From Pseudomonadota bacterium (GTDB lineage: Bacteria; Pseudomonadota; Gammaproteobacteria; Pseudomonadales; Azotimanducaceae), in NCBI GenBank assembly GCA_022571865.1, contig JACZXA010000006.1, positions 1 to 49,007 on the forward strand: a stretch of 49,007 nt of DNA, written 5' to 3'. A program made the translations under genes and the position numbers. Of the stretch, positions 35,896 to 45,308 are shown in pieces. The notes under the pieces are model-generated. The model ran no database searches, was not told the origin of the DNA, and saw nothing but the letters and a program-made list of their open reading frames with translations. How positions within the stretch are numbered: position 1 is the stretch's first letter; each line of letters opens with the position of its first letter.

Positions 35896-36636
35896 GTGAG
35901 TCAAGTCTACGGTATTCATGCGGTACGGGCGTTGCTTGCGAATGACCCGCAGCGGGCGCGCGTGTTGTATGTACAACGAGGGCGTCGTGACCAACGGATC
36001 GGTAAGCTCATGGATCGCGCTCGGGAAGCGGGCGTGCGGATAGAAATCGTCGCTAAGCGCTGGTTGGATCGCCGCTGCGATGGTAGTCACCAGGGTGTCG
36101 CCGTCGACAGCGTCGAGCTTGCGCTTGCCGACGAATCGGTTCTTGAAACCGAGCTCGCGCGGTGGCAGAAACCTCCGTTGCTCCTGGTACTGGACGGCGT
36201 CACGGATCCGCGCAATCTGGGTGCATGCCTGCGCAGTGCGAACGCCGCCGGAGTCGATGCGGTGTTGTTGCCAAAACGTCGCAGTGCGCCGTTGAACGCG
36301 GCTGCGCTGAAGACGGCGGCCGGGGGAGCCGAATCATTGTTGCTGGTGGAAGTGACCAATCTGGCACGCAGGCTTGCCTGGCTGCGCGATCAGGGCATCT
36401 GGATTATCGGTGCCGGGGGTGAAGGCGAGCACTTGTGGACGACTGTCGATCTGACCATCGGTTGTGCCCTGGTGGTTGGTAGCGAAGACAAGGGATTGCG
36501 CGCGCTGACGGCCAAGTCGTGCGATGAGCTGGTGTACATTCCGATGCTGGGTGAGGTGTCGAGCCTCAACGTTTCCGTGGCTACGGGGATATTGTTGTTC
36601 GAGGCCGTTCGCCAACGAGGTCTTGCATCGGGCTGA
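35896..36636 (+). CDS. rlmB: 23S rRNA 2'-O-methyltransferase (G2251)
   Basis: 246 residues from GTG 35896, giving the conserved start SQVYGIHAVRALL. RlmB methylates G2251 in the peptidyl-transferase loop. It is a SPOUT-fold enzyme, with the N-terminal L30e-like substrate-binding domain (about 1-80) and the methylase core. Motifs LVLDGVTDPRNLGACLRSANAAG and SLNVSVATGILLFEAVR are diagnostic. The open frame extends upstream to 35851 inside rnr, but the extra residues are unconserved. It is co-transcribed with rnr. Confidence 0.95.
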   Translation: MSQVYGIHAVRALLANDPQRARVLYVQRGRRDQRIGKLMDRAREAGVRIEIVAKRWLDRRCDGSHQGVAVDSVELALADESVLETELARWQKPPLLLVLDGVTDPRNLGACLRSANAAGVDAVLLPKRRSAPLNAAALKTAAGGAESLLLVEVTNLARRLAWLRDQGIWIIGAGGEGEHLWTTVDLTIGCALVVGSEDKGLRALTAKSCDELVYIPMLGEVSSLNVSVATGILLFEAVRQRGLASG

Positions 36637-36651
36637 GCTCATCCCTACAAT
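36623..36651 (+). promoter_or_regulatory. candidate rpsF operon promoter
   Basis: TTGCAT (36623-36628) and TACAAT (36646-36651) are 17 bp apart and followed by a GC-rich CCCGCTCCGCC. The predicted start is near 36658, leaving a leader of about 120 nt before rpsF. The -35 lies inside the end of rlmB. The leader is long enough for S6-S18 feedback control, though the known binding fold was not identified with certainty. Confidence 0.55.
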
Positions 36652-36777
36652 CCCGCTCCGCCGTGAGATTGGGTTTACCAACACTTCGCCGGGGTACGCC
36701 CGCACGGTCCTTGCTTCACGCCGTACCACGCAAGGTGGAACGAGCGGAGGCGGTTACACCGAAGGGAGAACTATTCG

Positions 36778-37377
36778 ATGCGACATTACGAAGTCGTTTT
36801 TCTGGTGCATCCAGACCAGAGCGATCAAGTGTCCGGTATGATCGAACGTTACCAGGGGCTTATCGAACGTGGTAATGGGGTCGTCCATCGGCTGGAAGAT
36901 TGGGGTCGTCGGCAACTGGCGTATCCCATCTCCAAGATTCACAAAGCCCATTACGTGCTGATGAACATTGAGGTCAATAACGAAACGCTCGAAGAACTCG
37001 AGAGCGCTTTCAAATTCAACGATGCGGTGCTGCGCAACCTGATCATCAGGCGCAAGGTGGCAGTCACCGGCAACTCCAAGATCTATGAGGAAGAACTCAG
37101 AGAGCAGGAGAAGGATCGGGAACGCGATCTTCGTAATGAGGAAAGGTCTGCCGCGCGTTCCGCGGCGGCTGCCGCGAGTGCAGCGGAAAGCGTCGGGACC
37201 ACCGAAACCCACGCCGAAAAAATGAGTGGAGGCGCCTCCGAAGCAAAGGTCTCCGAAACGGAGGTCTCCGAAACGGAGGTCTCTGAAGCAGGGGTCTCCG
37301 AAGCAAAGGTCTCCGAAACGGTTGAGGAACAGCCCGCAGACGGAGAAGATCGGGCGGAAGAGGAGGATTCGAAGTGA
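36778..37377 (+). CDS. rpsF: 30S ribosomal protein S6 with long acidic repeat tail
   Basis: 199 residues. The core (about 1-100, [20 protein letters not shown] and [11 protein letters not shown]) is a normal S6 that binds S18 on the small subunit. The tail (about 101-199) is much longer than in E. coli S6 (131 total). It first has a charged coiled segment, then alanine-rich [10 protein letters not shown]-like sequence, then six 5-residue VSE(T/A)x units, and an acidic end ([17 protein letters not shown]). GGGAG precedes the ATG. The stop overlaps rpsR. E. coli S6 is also glutamate-tailed, but this tail is unusual in length. Confidence 0.95.
   Translation: MRHYEVVFLVHPDQSDQVSGMIERYQGLIERGNGVVHRLEDWGRRQLAYPISKIHKAHYVLMNIEVNNETLEELESAFKFNDAVLRNLIIRRKVAVTGNSKIYEEELREQEKDRERDLRNEERSAARSAAAAASAAESVGTTETHAEKMSGGASEAKVSETEVSETEVSEAGVSEAKVSETVEEQPADGEDRAEEEDSK
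37234..37323 (+). repeat. 15-bp coding minisatellite in rpsF, six units
   Basis: Six tandem 15-bp units, mostly GTCTCCGAAACGGAG-like, encode [30 protein letters not shown]. Units 2 and 3 are identical. Units are a multiple of three, so expansion or contraction would keep the frame. Confidence 0.9.
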
Positions 37378-37598
37378 GACGAAGATTTGCCCGCAAGAAG
37401 TTCAATCGACTCGACTCGGATGTAACGGAGGTCGATTACAAAGATCTCGATCTGTTGAAGCAGTACATCGGTGAGACAGGCAAGATCGTACCGAGCCGTA
37501 TCACCGGAACCGGTGCCAGGCACCAGCGAGTGCTCGCGCGCGAGGTGAAACGCGCCCGCTTTCTGGCGTTGTTGCCCTACACCGACCAACATGGATAA
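37374..37598 (+). CDS. rpsR: 30S ribosomal protein S18
   Basis: 74 residues, the usual size. Segments [50 protein letters not shown] define S18. The GTG start overlaps the rpsF stop (GTGA). No priB gene lies between rpsF and rpsR, unlike in enterobacteria. The position of E. coli Cys11 is Asn here. Confidence 0.97.
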   Translation: MRRRFARKKFNRLDSDVTEVDYKDLDLLKQYIGETGKIVPSRITGTGARHQRVLAREVKRARFLALLPYTDQHG

Positions 37599-37610
37599 GC
37601 GGAGTCGTAA

Positions 37611-38057
37611 ATGAACGTAATCTTGCTGGAACCTGTGGGTAACCTGGGTGATCTCGGCGATGAAGTAATCGTCAAATCTGGATTTGCGCGCAACTTCCTG
37701 ATCCCTCAAGGCAAGGCCGTACGTGCCACTCAAGCCAATCGCACCGTGTTCGAAGGCAAGCGTACCGAGATTGAACGGGTTGCCGGTGAGAAGTTGGAAG
37801 AAGCGCGATCTCGCGCCGTTGGTCTCGAAGGTATGGCGCTCACCATCATGGTGAAAGCGGGTGAAGAGGGTAAGCTCTACGGATCGGTTGGGACGCAAGA
37901 CATTGCAGACGCCATCGCCGCTGAGGGAGTGGTGGTCGAAAGAAGCGAAGTACGCCTGCCTGAGGGAATCATCAGAGCGATTGGGGAATATCAGGTCAAC
38001 GTGCAACTGCACTCGGATGTCAGCGTGCCGGTGGCACTGGCGGTGGTTGCCGAGTAA
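37611..38057 (+). CDS. rplI: 50S ribosomal protein L9
   Basis: 148 residues, full length. The N-terminal domain MNVILLEPVGNLGDLGDEVIVKSGFARNFLIPQGKA is the classic L9 rRNA-binding part. A long connecting helix and the C-terminal domain (VVVERSEVRLPEGIIRAIGEYQV) follow. It lies 12 bp after rpsR and completes the rpsF-rpsR-rplI operon. Confidence 0.98.
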   Translation: MNVILLEPVGNLGDLGDEVIVKSGFARNFLIPQGKAVRATQANRTVFEGKRTEIERVAGEKLEEARSRAVGLEGMALTIMVKAGEEGKLYGSVGTQDIADAIAAEGVVVERSEVRLPEGIIRAIGEYQVNVQLHSDVSVPVALAVVAE

Positions 38058-38078
38058 TCGTATTCACCCCGGGTGCGA

Positions 38079-38125
38079 CTCTGTGCGCACCTATCCACAG
38101 GTTCTGCCAAGGTCTGTGCACAGAG
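38079..38125. promoter_or_regulatory. inverted repeat around a DnaA-box-like 9-mer upstream of dnaB
   Basis: CTCTGTGC (38079-38086) pairs with GCACAGAG (38118-38125). The intervening 31 bases contain CTATCCACA (38091-38099), one mismatch from the DnaA consensus TTATCCACA. It may be an attenuating hairpin after rplI or a DnaA-responsive site for dnaB. The rest of the 227-bp gap holds no gene, and its promoter signals are weak. Confidence 0.4.
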
Positions 38126-38284
38126 ACGGTGATCCCAACCAAAGCGGCAATTCTGTCTAAACCGTTGAAATTGGTGCGAAATAAGTCGGGTTGGCATTTT
38201 CCTGCGGATACCATAGCTAACCGCCCACGATCACGCCTAGAATGTCCCTCGACTTGATGAGCAAGAGCTGTATTAGTACGGACA

Positions 38285-39697
38285 ATGTCCGAAATCGCAC
38301 CCCATCCAGAAGAGAATATTCGACCCGCTAGCGTCCGAACCTTGTTAAAAACCCAACCGCATTCGATAGAGGCCGAACAATCGGTGCTCGGCGGGCTGAT
38401 GCTCGATAACGATGCCTGGTTCAATGTCGCCGAGGTCATCTCGGAACAGGACTTCTACCGATCGCAACATCGGCTCATCTTCGAGTCAATGACGGATCTC
38501 GCCAACGACAACAACCCAATGGATGCGGTCACGGTCTCGGAACGGCTTCAGTCTCGTGGCGTGCTCGACAAAGCCGGTGGGCTCGCCTACCTCGGAGAGT
38601 TGGCTGAAGGTACTCCGGGTGCAAGCAATGTAGTGGCATACGCGCGCATCGTGAGCGAACACTCTACTTTGCGCCAACTCATCGGTGCTGCAAACCGCAT
38701 TGCGGAATCGGCGTTTGCCCCTGAAGGCAGACCAAGTCAAGAATTACTGGACATGGCAGAGCAGGAAGTCTTCCGTATCGCGGAAGGTCGCTTGCAAGAC
38801 GGAGGTCCGGAAAAGGTACCCGTGCTTCTCACCCGTGCGGTAGAGCGTATCGAGAAGCTCTTCACCTCGCGCAATCCCATCACTGGCTTACCGACGGGTT
38901 TTGACGATCTGGATAAAAAGACGGCCGGCCTGCAGTCTTCGGATCTCATTGTCGTCGCCGGCCGCCCCTCCATGGGCAAAACGGCTTTCGCCATGAACAT
39001 GGTGGAGCATGCTGTGATGGATGGCGGAGCTGCGGTGCTCGTATTCAGCATGGAGATGCCTTCCGAGCAGCTTATATTGAGAATGTTGTCCTCGCTTGGG
39101 CGCATTGATCAAACAAGGTTGCGCACGGGAGACATGCATGAAGACGACTGGCCGCGGTTTACTTCAGCCGTGAGCCAGTTGAAAGATAAACTTCTCTACA
39201 TTGACGACACTCCGGCGTTGTCGCCGAACGACATTCGCACCCGCGCTCGTCGAGTTTCGCGGGAATCCGGCGGTCTCGGTCTCATCGTGGTGGATTACAT
39301 CCAGCTCATGCGTGGATCTACCAAGGCGGAGAACCGCACTAACGAAATCTCGGAGATCTCGCGTTCGCTGAAGGCCATCGCCAAAGAACTGCGTTGTCCG
39401 TTGATTGCAATATCACAGCTCAACAGAGCGTTGGAAAATCGCCCGAACAAGCGACCACTCATGGCGGATCTCAGAGAATCGGGCGCCATTGAACAGGATG
39501 CGGATCTCATTCTGTTCATCTATCGCGATGAGGTTTACAACCAGGATTCCGAAGACAAGGGCATTGCGGAGATCATCATCGGCAAGCAACGCAATGGTCC
39601 CATCGGCACCCTGCGATTGTCATTCATCGGCAACCTCACAAAGTTCGAGAACCTGGCACCCGATCGTTATAACGACTACCAGCCGTTCAACGAATAA
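38285..39697 (+). CDS. dnaB: replicative DNA helicase
   Basis: 470 residues. DnaB is the hexameric 5'-3' helicase at the replication fork. An N-terminal collar domain (about 20-130, PHSIEAEQSVLGGLMLDNDAW), a linker helix, and a RecA-like motor with Walker A GRPSMGKTAFAMNM (about 226), Walker B LIVVDYIQLM and the arginine-bearing RESGAIEQDADLILFIYRDE segment are complete. No intein or insertion is present. radA starts 16 bp after. Confidence 0.98.
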   Translation: MSEIAPHPEENIRPASVRTLLKTQPHSIEAEQSVLGGLMLDNDAWFNVAEVISEQDFYRSQHRLIFESMTDLANDNNPMDAVTVSERLQSRGVLDKAGGLAYLGELAEGTPGASNVVAYARIVSEHSTLRQLIGAANRIAESAFAPEGRPSQELLDMAEQEVFRIAEGRLQDGGPEKVPVLLTRAVERIEKLFTSRNPITGLPTGFDDLDKKTAGLQSSDLIVVAGRPSMGKTAFAMNMVEHAVMDGGAAVLVFSMEMPSEQLILRMLSSLGRIDQTRLRTGDMHEDDWPRFTSAVSQLKDKLLYIDDTPALSPNDIRTRARRVSRESGGLGLIVVDYIQLMRGSTKAENRTNEISEISRSLKAIAKELRCPLIAISQLNRALENRPNKRPLMADLRESGAIEQDADLILFIYRDEVYNQDSEDKGIAEIIIGKQRNGPIGTLRLSFIGNLTKFENLAPDRYNDYQPFNE

Positions 39698-39713
39698 CAC
39701 GTTGTAAGGACCG

Positions 39714-41075
39714 ATGGCGAAGACCAAAACCAAAACAGCCTACGTGTGCAAAGAGTGTGGCGCCGAGCACATGAAATGGCAGGGTCAGTGTGCAACCTGC
39801 AGCGAGTGGAATTCTCTTGGGCGGGTGAGTATCGGTCCGATCGCCGAAGCCGTTGGCTACCGCGGTACGACCACGGAGGTCACCCGACTCGCCGAGGTAA
39901 AGGCCGAGGAGTCTGAACGTCTGAGAACCGGCTTCGGTGAGCTCGACAGGGTGTTGGGTGGCGGTTTGGTACCGGGCTCCGTGGTGCTCATCGGGGGCGA
40001 TCCGGGCGCAGGTAAGAGTACGTTGTTGTTACAGGTATGCAGCCAGCTCGCTCTGCACCATCCGGTCCTGTTCGTTTCGGGCGAGGAGTCCTTGCATCAG
40101 CTCGCGCTTCGCGCTCGACGTCTGGAGCTGCCCGTGGATAATCTCCAGGTAGCCGCAGAGACGCGTGCGGAAAGCATCGCGTCGATGATTGGCGAGAACG
40201 CCCCGAAGGTCGTGGTAATCGATTCGATTCAGGTGATGCAGCTCGACACGGTCGACGGCACGCCGGGAAGCGTTACCCAGGTTCGGGAATGCGCAGCTTT
40301 TTTCACCCGGATCGCCAAGCAGACGGGCACGGTTGTCATCCTGGTCGGGCACGTCACCAAAGAAGGTAGCCTCGCCGGACCCAAAATGCTCGAGCATATG
40401 ATTGATTGTTTCATGATGCTCGATAGCCTCCCGGGTAGCCGTTTTCGAACCTTACGTGGGCAGAAAAACCGCTTCGGTGCGGTGAACGAAATCGGCGTGT
40501 TTGCGATGACCGAACGAGGGATGAAGGAAGTAGCCAACCCATCGGCGATCTTTCTGCAAAGAGGCAACATCGACTCTCCCGGTAGCGTCGCCACCGTGAT
40601 ATGGGAGGGAACCCGGCCGTTGCTGGTAGAAATACAAGCGTTGGTGGACCAGATACAGACGGGTTATCCGAAGCGTGTCGCGGTGGGCCTCGACCAGCAG
40701 CGGCTCGCCATGCATCTGGCTGTGTTACATCGTCACTGCGGCATTGCCCTGGCAGATCAGGATGTCTTCGCCAACGTGGTTGGCGGTGTGCGGATTTCGG
40801 AAACCGGTGCGGATCTGGCGACGCTGCTTGCGGTACTGTCATCGTTCAGGAACCGAATATTACCGAAAGATCTCATCGTTTTTGGAGAGATTGGCCTTAC
40901 CGGCGAGGTGCGCCCGGTCACGAATGGCCAACAGCGATTGAGTGAAGCCAAGAAACATGGCTTTCGCCAGGCCATTGTGCCATATGCCAATCGGCCGAAG
41001 AAGGTGCTCGATGGCATGGTGGTTCACGGGGTGAAGAGTCTGAACTCGGCACTCGACGTTATCGCCTCCATATAA
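39714..41075 (+). CDS. radA: DNA repair protein RadA
   Basis: 453 residues. An N-terminal C4 zinc finger (CKECGAEHMKWQGQCATC), a RecA-like ATPase with Walker A GGDPGAGKSTLLLQ (about 96), the RadA-specific GQKNRFGAVNEIG, and a C-terminal Lon-protease-like domain (about 280-450). RadA drives branch migration in recombinational repair and is a DnaB-type helicase in natural transformation. The dnaB-radA pairing occurs in several gammaproteobacteria. Confidence 0.97.
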   Translation: MAKTKTKTAYVCKECGAEHMKWQGQCATCSEWNSLGRVSIGPIAEAVGYRGTTTEVTRLAEVKAEESERLRTGFGELDRVLGGGLVPGSVVLIGGDPGAGKSTLLLQVCSQLALHHPVLFVSGEESLHQLALRARRLELPVDNLQVAAETRAESIASMIGENAPKVVVIDSIQVMQLDTVDGTPGSVTQVRECAAFFTRIAKQTGTVVILVGHVTKEGSLAGPKMLEHMIDCFMMLDSLPGSRFRTLRGQKNRFGAVNEIGVFAMTERGMKEVANPSAIFLQRGNIDSPGSVATVIWEGTRPLLVEIQALVDQIQTGYPKRVAVGLDQQRLAMHLAVLHRHCGIALADQDVFANVVGGVRISETGADLATLLAVLSSFRNRILPKDLIVFGEIGLTGEVRPVTNGQQRLSEAKKHGFRQAIVPYANRPKKVLDGMVVHGVKSLNSALDVIASI

Positions 41076-41166
41076 CCTTCAAAGCCGACTGGTCGTCACC
41101 TGGATGCCCGGGGTCGACCCAATGTGCTCGAGGGTGCGTCACTCGCTCTGGAACAGGGAGAACAAC

Positions 41167-43392
41167 ATGAAGGAGTTGAAAACGGCCATCGCTACGCTGG
41201 TGTTAATTTCGGCCGCCGCCAGTGAGGCAGCGGTGGAGAACCTGACTGGCTTCGCTGATACCGAACGACAACTCGCATTGGAATCGTTTCTGGTGGATAG
41301 CTTGTCGGCAACGGAGCTCGATGCGTGGAGCAAACGCCTTTCTGCACACGCGCATCATGCCGGTTCACCCTACGGCAGAGAAAATGTCCGGTTCATCGCT
41401 GAGCTATTTCGATCGTGGGGATACGATGTCGGGATAGAAACGTTCGATATTTTGTTGCCAGTACCAAAAGAACGTGAGCTCATTCTGGAAGGGCCGGACG
41501 GCTACCGTGCAACGTTGATGGAAGATATTCTGGAGGAGGACGCAAGCTCAGCCGGGCGGTCTGAAGTGTTGCCGCCTTACAACGCCTTTTCGACGGACGG
41601 CGATGTCCAGGGGGAGCTCGTGTTCGTCAATTACGGGATTCCGGAAGATTACGAGATGCTCGAGCGTTACGGTATCGACGTCACCGGCAAGATCGTCATT
41701 GCCAAATACGGAAAATCCTGGCGAGGCATCAAACCAAAACTTGCGGCCGAGCATGGGGCAATCGGAGCGATCATCTACTCCGATCCCGCGGATGATGGTT
41801 ACACCCAGGGTGATGTTTATCCGACCGGCCCGTTCAAAAATGACAGTGGTGTGCAACGTGGCTCGGTGATGGATATGCCCTTGTATCCGGGTGACGTGCT
41901 CACGCCCGGGAAACCCGCGATCAAGGGAACACGGCGTTTGCGAATAGCCGATGCACCTACCATTACCAAGATACCGGTGTTGCCGATCTCGTATCGTGAC
42001 GCCGAGCCGCTGTTGCGAGCGCTTGGGGGCGAGGTCGTTCCAGGGTGGAGTGGAGCTCTGCCGATCACCTATCACATCGGTCCGGGACCTGCCCGGGTGA
42101 GGCTGAAGCTCGTCTTCGACTGGCAGCGCATTACTATTGAGAACGTGATTGCGCGTCTCGAAGGGGCGTCCTATCCCGACGAATGGATCATCCGGGGGAA
42201 TCACCACGACGCCTGGAATCATGGCGCTTCAGATCCGATCTCCGGGCTGGTTGCGTTGTTGGGCGAGGCAAAAGCCGTGGCAATGTTAGCCGCCGAAGGC
42301 AAACCACCGGCGCGGACCATCATATATGCGGCCTGGGATGCGGAAGAACCGGGGCTCATCGGCTCGACGGAATGGGTGGAGAAACATCGACGTGAACTGA
42401 ACAGCAAAGCGGTAACTTATCTCAACACCGACGGTAACGGTCGCGGTTTTGTCTCCATCGGTGGCAGTCATACGCTCGAAGGTTTTTTTAATGAGGTACT
42501 GGCCTCCGTAATCGACCCGCAAACCAAGGTATCGCTTGCCGAGCGCCGTCGGGCGATGTTATCGGTGACTGGAGACGAAAAACAACGTAAGGAACTCGAC
42601 AGTCGCAAGGATCTGCGCATAGCTCCGTTGGGTTCGGGTTCGGACTACACGCCGTTTCTACAGCACCTTGGAATCACGTCGGCTAATTTCGGTTTTGGTG
42701 GCGAGAGTGCTCATGGCAGCTACCACACGCTCTACGACACCTACGAACACTACACCCGTTTTCGCGATCCGGGTTTTGTCTACGCAGTAACCTTGGCCGA
42801 GCTCACCGGGCGCACCACACTCAGATTGGCGAACGCCCGGGTGTTGCCTTTTCGATTCACCGGGCTTGCCGACAGTCTGAAACTGTATCTGAGCGAACTT
42901 GAAATGCTGGCAAAAGAGCAGCGTGACGAGGCAAAACGAATCAACAGGCTCCTTGAGCAAGATACCTACCGTCTAGCGCTCGATGCCAACAAAACCCTGG
43001 GTGCTCCGAAGGCTTTACCCAGAGTGCCATTTTTCAACTTTGCACCGCTCTTGAACGCGCTTGTGCGCGTCGAGGACGCGGCAACGGACCTTGACAAAGC
43101 GCTCGACGAGGGCGATTTCGATAATGTAGACCTCGCGGTACTCAACAAGCACCTCTATCAGAGCGAGCGCAAGTTGACCTCGACCGACGGCTTACCCGGT
43201 CGTGACTGGTATCGGCATCAGATCTACGCGCCTGGTTTTTATACGGGTTACGGGGTGAAAACCCTCCCGCGAGTTCGGGAAACCATCGAAGCCAAACTCT
43301 ACGACGAGGTGGATCATCAAATTGCAGTGACCGCCGAGGTATTGGAAGCGTTTGCCATGTACCTCGATGAAACGCGAGCGTTGCTCCCCTGA
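41167..43392 (+). CDS. secreted M28 family peptidase, PSMA/glutamate carboxypeptidase II-like
   Basis: 741 residues from ATG 41167, which has GGGAG six bases upstream; ATG at 41104 is less likely. A signal peptide spans about 1-19 (AIATLVLISAAASEA). Order: a PA-like insert (about 95-320), the M28 zinc peptidase core, and a C-terminal transferrin-receptor-like dimerisation domain (about 590-735). Di-zinc ligands fit GNHHDAWNHGASDP (His, Asp), WDAEEPGLIGS (Glu-Glu), LNTDGNG (Asp) and HTLYDTYEHY (His). It likely trims peptides, perhaps with acidic C-termini, in the periplasm or outside. It has its own gene unit between radA and the convergent ettA. Confidence 0.88.
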   Translation: MKELKTAIATLVLISAAASEAAVENLTGFADTERQLALESFLVDSLSATELDAWSKRLSAHAHHAGSPYGRENVRFIAELFRSWGYDVGIETFDILLPVPKERELILEGPDGYRATLMEDILEEDASSAGRSEVLPPYNAFSTDGDVQGELVFVNYGIPEDYEMLERYGIDVTGKIVIAKYGKSWRGIKPKLAAEHGAIGAIIYSDPADDGYTQGDVYPTGPFKNDSGVQRGSVMDMPLYPGDVLTPGKPAIKGTRRLRIADAPTITKIPVLPISYRDAEPLLRALGGEVVPGWSGALPITYHIGPGPARVRLKLVFDWQRITIENVIARLEGASYPDEWIIRGNHHDAWNHGASDPISGLVALLGEAKAVAMLAAEGKPPARTIIYAAWDAEEPGLIGSTEWVEKHRRELNSKAVTYLNTDGNGRGFVSIGGSHTLEGFFNEVLASVIDPQTKVSLAERRRAMLSVTGDEKQRKELDSRKDLRIAPLGSGSDYTPFLQHLGITSANFGFGGESAHGSYHTLYDTYEHYTRFRDPGFVYAVTLAELTGRTTLRLANARVLPFRFTGLADSLKLYLSELEMLAKEQRDEAKRINRLLEQDTYRLALDANKTLGAPKALPRVPFFNFAPLLNALVRVEDAATDLDKALDEGDFDNVDLAVLNKHLYQSERKLTSTDGLPGRDWYRHQIYAPGFYTGYGVKTLPRVRETIEAKLYDEVDHQIAVTAEVLEAFAMYLDETRALLP

Positions 43393-43446
43393 CCAGCTAC
43401 GCGGCACCAGCTACGCGGCACCAGCTACGCGGCACCAGCTACGCGG
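43392..43446. repeat. 14-bp tandem repeat, 3.9 units
   Basis: Four copies of ACCAGCTACGCGGC, the last missing one base, fill the whole gap between the convergent peptidase and ettA stops. It starts at the last base of the peptidase stop codon. Units are identical, which points to recent slippage. Confidence 0.9.
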
Positions 43447-43447
43447 A

Positions 43448-45127
43448 CTAACGCGTCAGCCGTTTGTACTTCATTCTCTTCGGCTCGGTGTCGGCCCCTT
43501 GTGCGGCGAGACGCCTTTTGTGGTCGGCTTCGTAGTCGGAGAAATTGCCAGCGAACCACTCCACGTGGGATTCGCCTTCGAAGGCGAGTATGTGTGTCGC
43601 TATGCGGTCGAGAAACCAACGGTCATGGGAGATCACCAGCACGGTCCCGGGGAAGTTGAGCAGGGCCTCCTCCAGGGCACGTAAGGTTTCGACATCGAGG
43701 TCATTGGTCGGCTCATCGAGCAGCAGCACGTTGGCGCCTCGGCGCAGGAGTTTCGCCAGGTGCACTCGGTTTCTTTCACCGCCTGACAAGTCCCCCACCC
43801 GTTTTTGCTGATCCCCGCCTTTGAAGTTGAACCGTGAAACGTAACTCCGCGATGATATCTCGTAGGAGCCGACGCGAATGATATCCTGCCCATCGGATAT
43901 CTCTTCCCAGACAGTTTTGGTTGCCGACAGCACGTCTCGACTTTGATCGACATAGGCGAGAGTTACCGTCTCGCCGAGTTCGATAACGCCATCGTCGGGT
44001 TGTTCGGTGCCGTCCAACATATTAAAAAAGGTCGACTTACCGGCGCCATTGCCGCCGATGATTCCGACGATTGCTCCTTGAGGAATGCTGCATTCGAGAC
44101 CCTCGATCAGCAGCCGGTCAGCGAAACCTTTGGTGATGTTTTTGACGTCGATGACCTTCTCCCCGAGTCGCTCTCCGGGAGGGATGTATAGTTCGGCCGT
44201 TTCGTTTCGAGCCTGGGTCTCTTTCGACATCAATTCTTCGAATCGAGTCAACCGCGCCTTGCCCTTTGACTGGCGGGCTTTGGGGTTGGCGCGTACCCAG
44301 GCGAGCTCGGCTTTGATCGAACGTTGGCGCGCGCGATCTTGAGAGGCTTCCTGGCCGAGCCTTGCTTCCTTGGCTTCGAGCCAGGCGCTGTAGTTACCTT
44401 CGAAAGGGATTCCGCGACCGCGGTCGAGTTCCAGAATCCAGCCCGCGACGTTGTCGAGAAAATATCGATCATGAGTGACCGCCACCACGGTGCCGGGGTA
44501 TTCGGCCAGAAATCGTTCCAGCCAGGCAACGCTCTCGGCGTCCAGATGGTTGGTGGGCTCATCGAGCAGCAGCATGTCCGGGTTCGAAAGTAATAGCGCT
44601 CCTAACGCGACGCGGCGTTTTTCGCCGCCGGAAAGGTGCGTGACGGCAGCGTCCCATGGCGGTAAACGCAGTGCATCGGCGGCAATTTCGAGAGTGCGGT
44701 CGAGATCCCAGCCATTGACGGCGTCAATTTGTGTCTGCAGATCGCCCTGCCGCTCGAGGAGCTCGTTCATCTGCTTCTCATCCATCGGCTCGGCGAACTT
44801 CTCCGAGATGGCGTTGAATTCGGTTAAGAGCGTGACGATTTCAGCCACACCTTTTTCTATGTTGCCACGAACGTCCAGGCTCTCGTCGAGCTCTGGCTCC
44901 TGAGGCAGGAAGCCTACCTTGATCCCTTTTTGCGGCCGTGCCTCCCCATCGAAGTCCTGATCGAGACCCGCCATGATGCGCAGCAGACTGGACTTGCCGG
45001 AACCGTTCAAACCCAGCACCCCGATTTTTGCGCCGGGGAAGAACGACAGCGAAATGTTTTCCAGAATGGTTCGCTTCGGGGGGACGGTCTTGCTGACCCC
45101 CTGCATGGTAAACACGTATTGCGCCAC
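43448..45127 (-). CDS. ettA: energy-dependent translational throttle protein EttA
   Basis: 559 residues. EttA is an ABC-F protein that binds the ribosomal E site and senses the ATP/ADP ratio. Two ABC domains carry [16 protein letters not shown] and [16 protein letters not shown], with signatures [13 protein letters not shown] and [14 protein letters not shown]. The inter-domain linker (PtIM, about 240-325) and the short first-domain arm are present. Length and pattern match EttA more than Uup or YheS. It is divergent from glyA with a 181-bp gap. Confidence 0.97.
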   Translation of the reverse strand: MAQYVFTMQGVSKTVPPKRTILENISLSFFPGAKIGVLGLNGSGKSSLLRIMAGLDQDFDGEARPQKGIKVGFLPQEPELDESLDVRGNIEKGVAEIVTLLTEFNAISEKFAEPMDEKQMNELLERQGDLQTQIDAVNGWDLDRTLEIAADALRLPPWDAAVTHLSGGEKRRVALGALLLSNPDMLLLDEPTNHLDAESVAWLERFLAEYPGTVVAVTHDRYFLDNVAGWILELDRGRGIPFEGNYSAWLEAKEARLGQEASQDRARQRSIKAELAWVRANPKARQSKGKARLTRFEELMSKETQARNETAELYIPPGERLGEKVIDVKNITKGFADRLLIEGLECSIPQGAIVGIIGGNGAGKSTFFNMLDGTEQPDDGVIELGETVTLAYVDQSRDVLSATKTVWEEISDGQDIIRVGSYEISSRSYVSRFNFKGGDQQKRVGDLSGGERNRVHLAKLLRRGANVLLLDEPTNDLDVETLRALEEALLNFPGTVLVISHDRWFLDRIATHILAFEGESHVEWFAGNFSDYEADHKRRLAAQGADTEPKRMKYKRLTR

Positions 45128-45308
45128 GAATTTTTCCTCGGGATCGGGTGAAAGGGAGTTTGGGGAACGCGCACACTATAGAAAGGCCTCACGCGATTCA
45201 ATTACGATCGGCACCGAAAATTCACGATAGCGATGAAGCGTTTTCGTAACGAGCCTCATGATAGCTACGCTACAATGACTGTTTTCCACCAAGTCAATCG
45301 GGAACCAG

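Noticed and set aside
37083-38012. A 309-codon open frame antisense across rpsF, rpsR and rplI
   Set aside because: It lies opposite three ribosomal protein genes and includes the mirror of the VSE repeats (SETSVSET-type sequence); it is a shadow without its own ribosome-binding site.
38058-38284. Replication origin upstream of dnaB
   Set aside because: Only one DnaA-box-like 9-mer, no AT-rich unwinding region, and no dnaA or gidA nearby.
43392-43446. CRISPR-like array
   Set aside because: Units are contiguous 14-bp tandem copies with no spacers.
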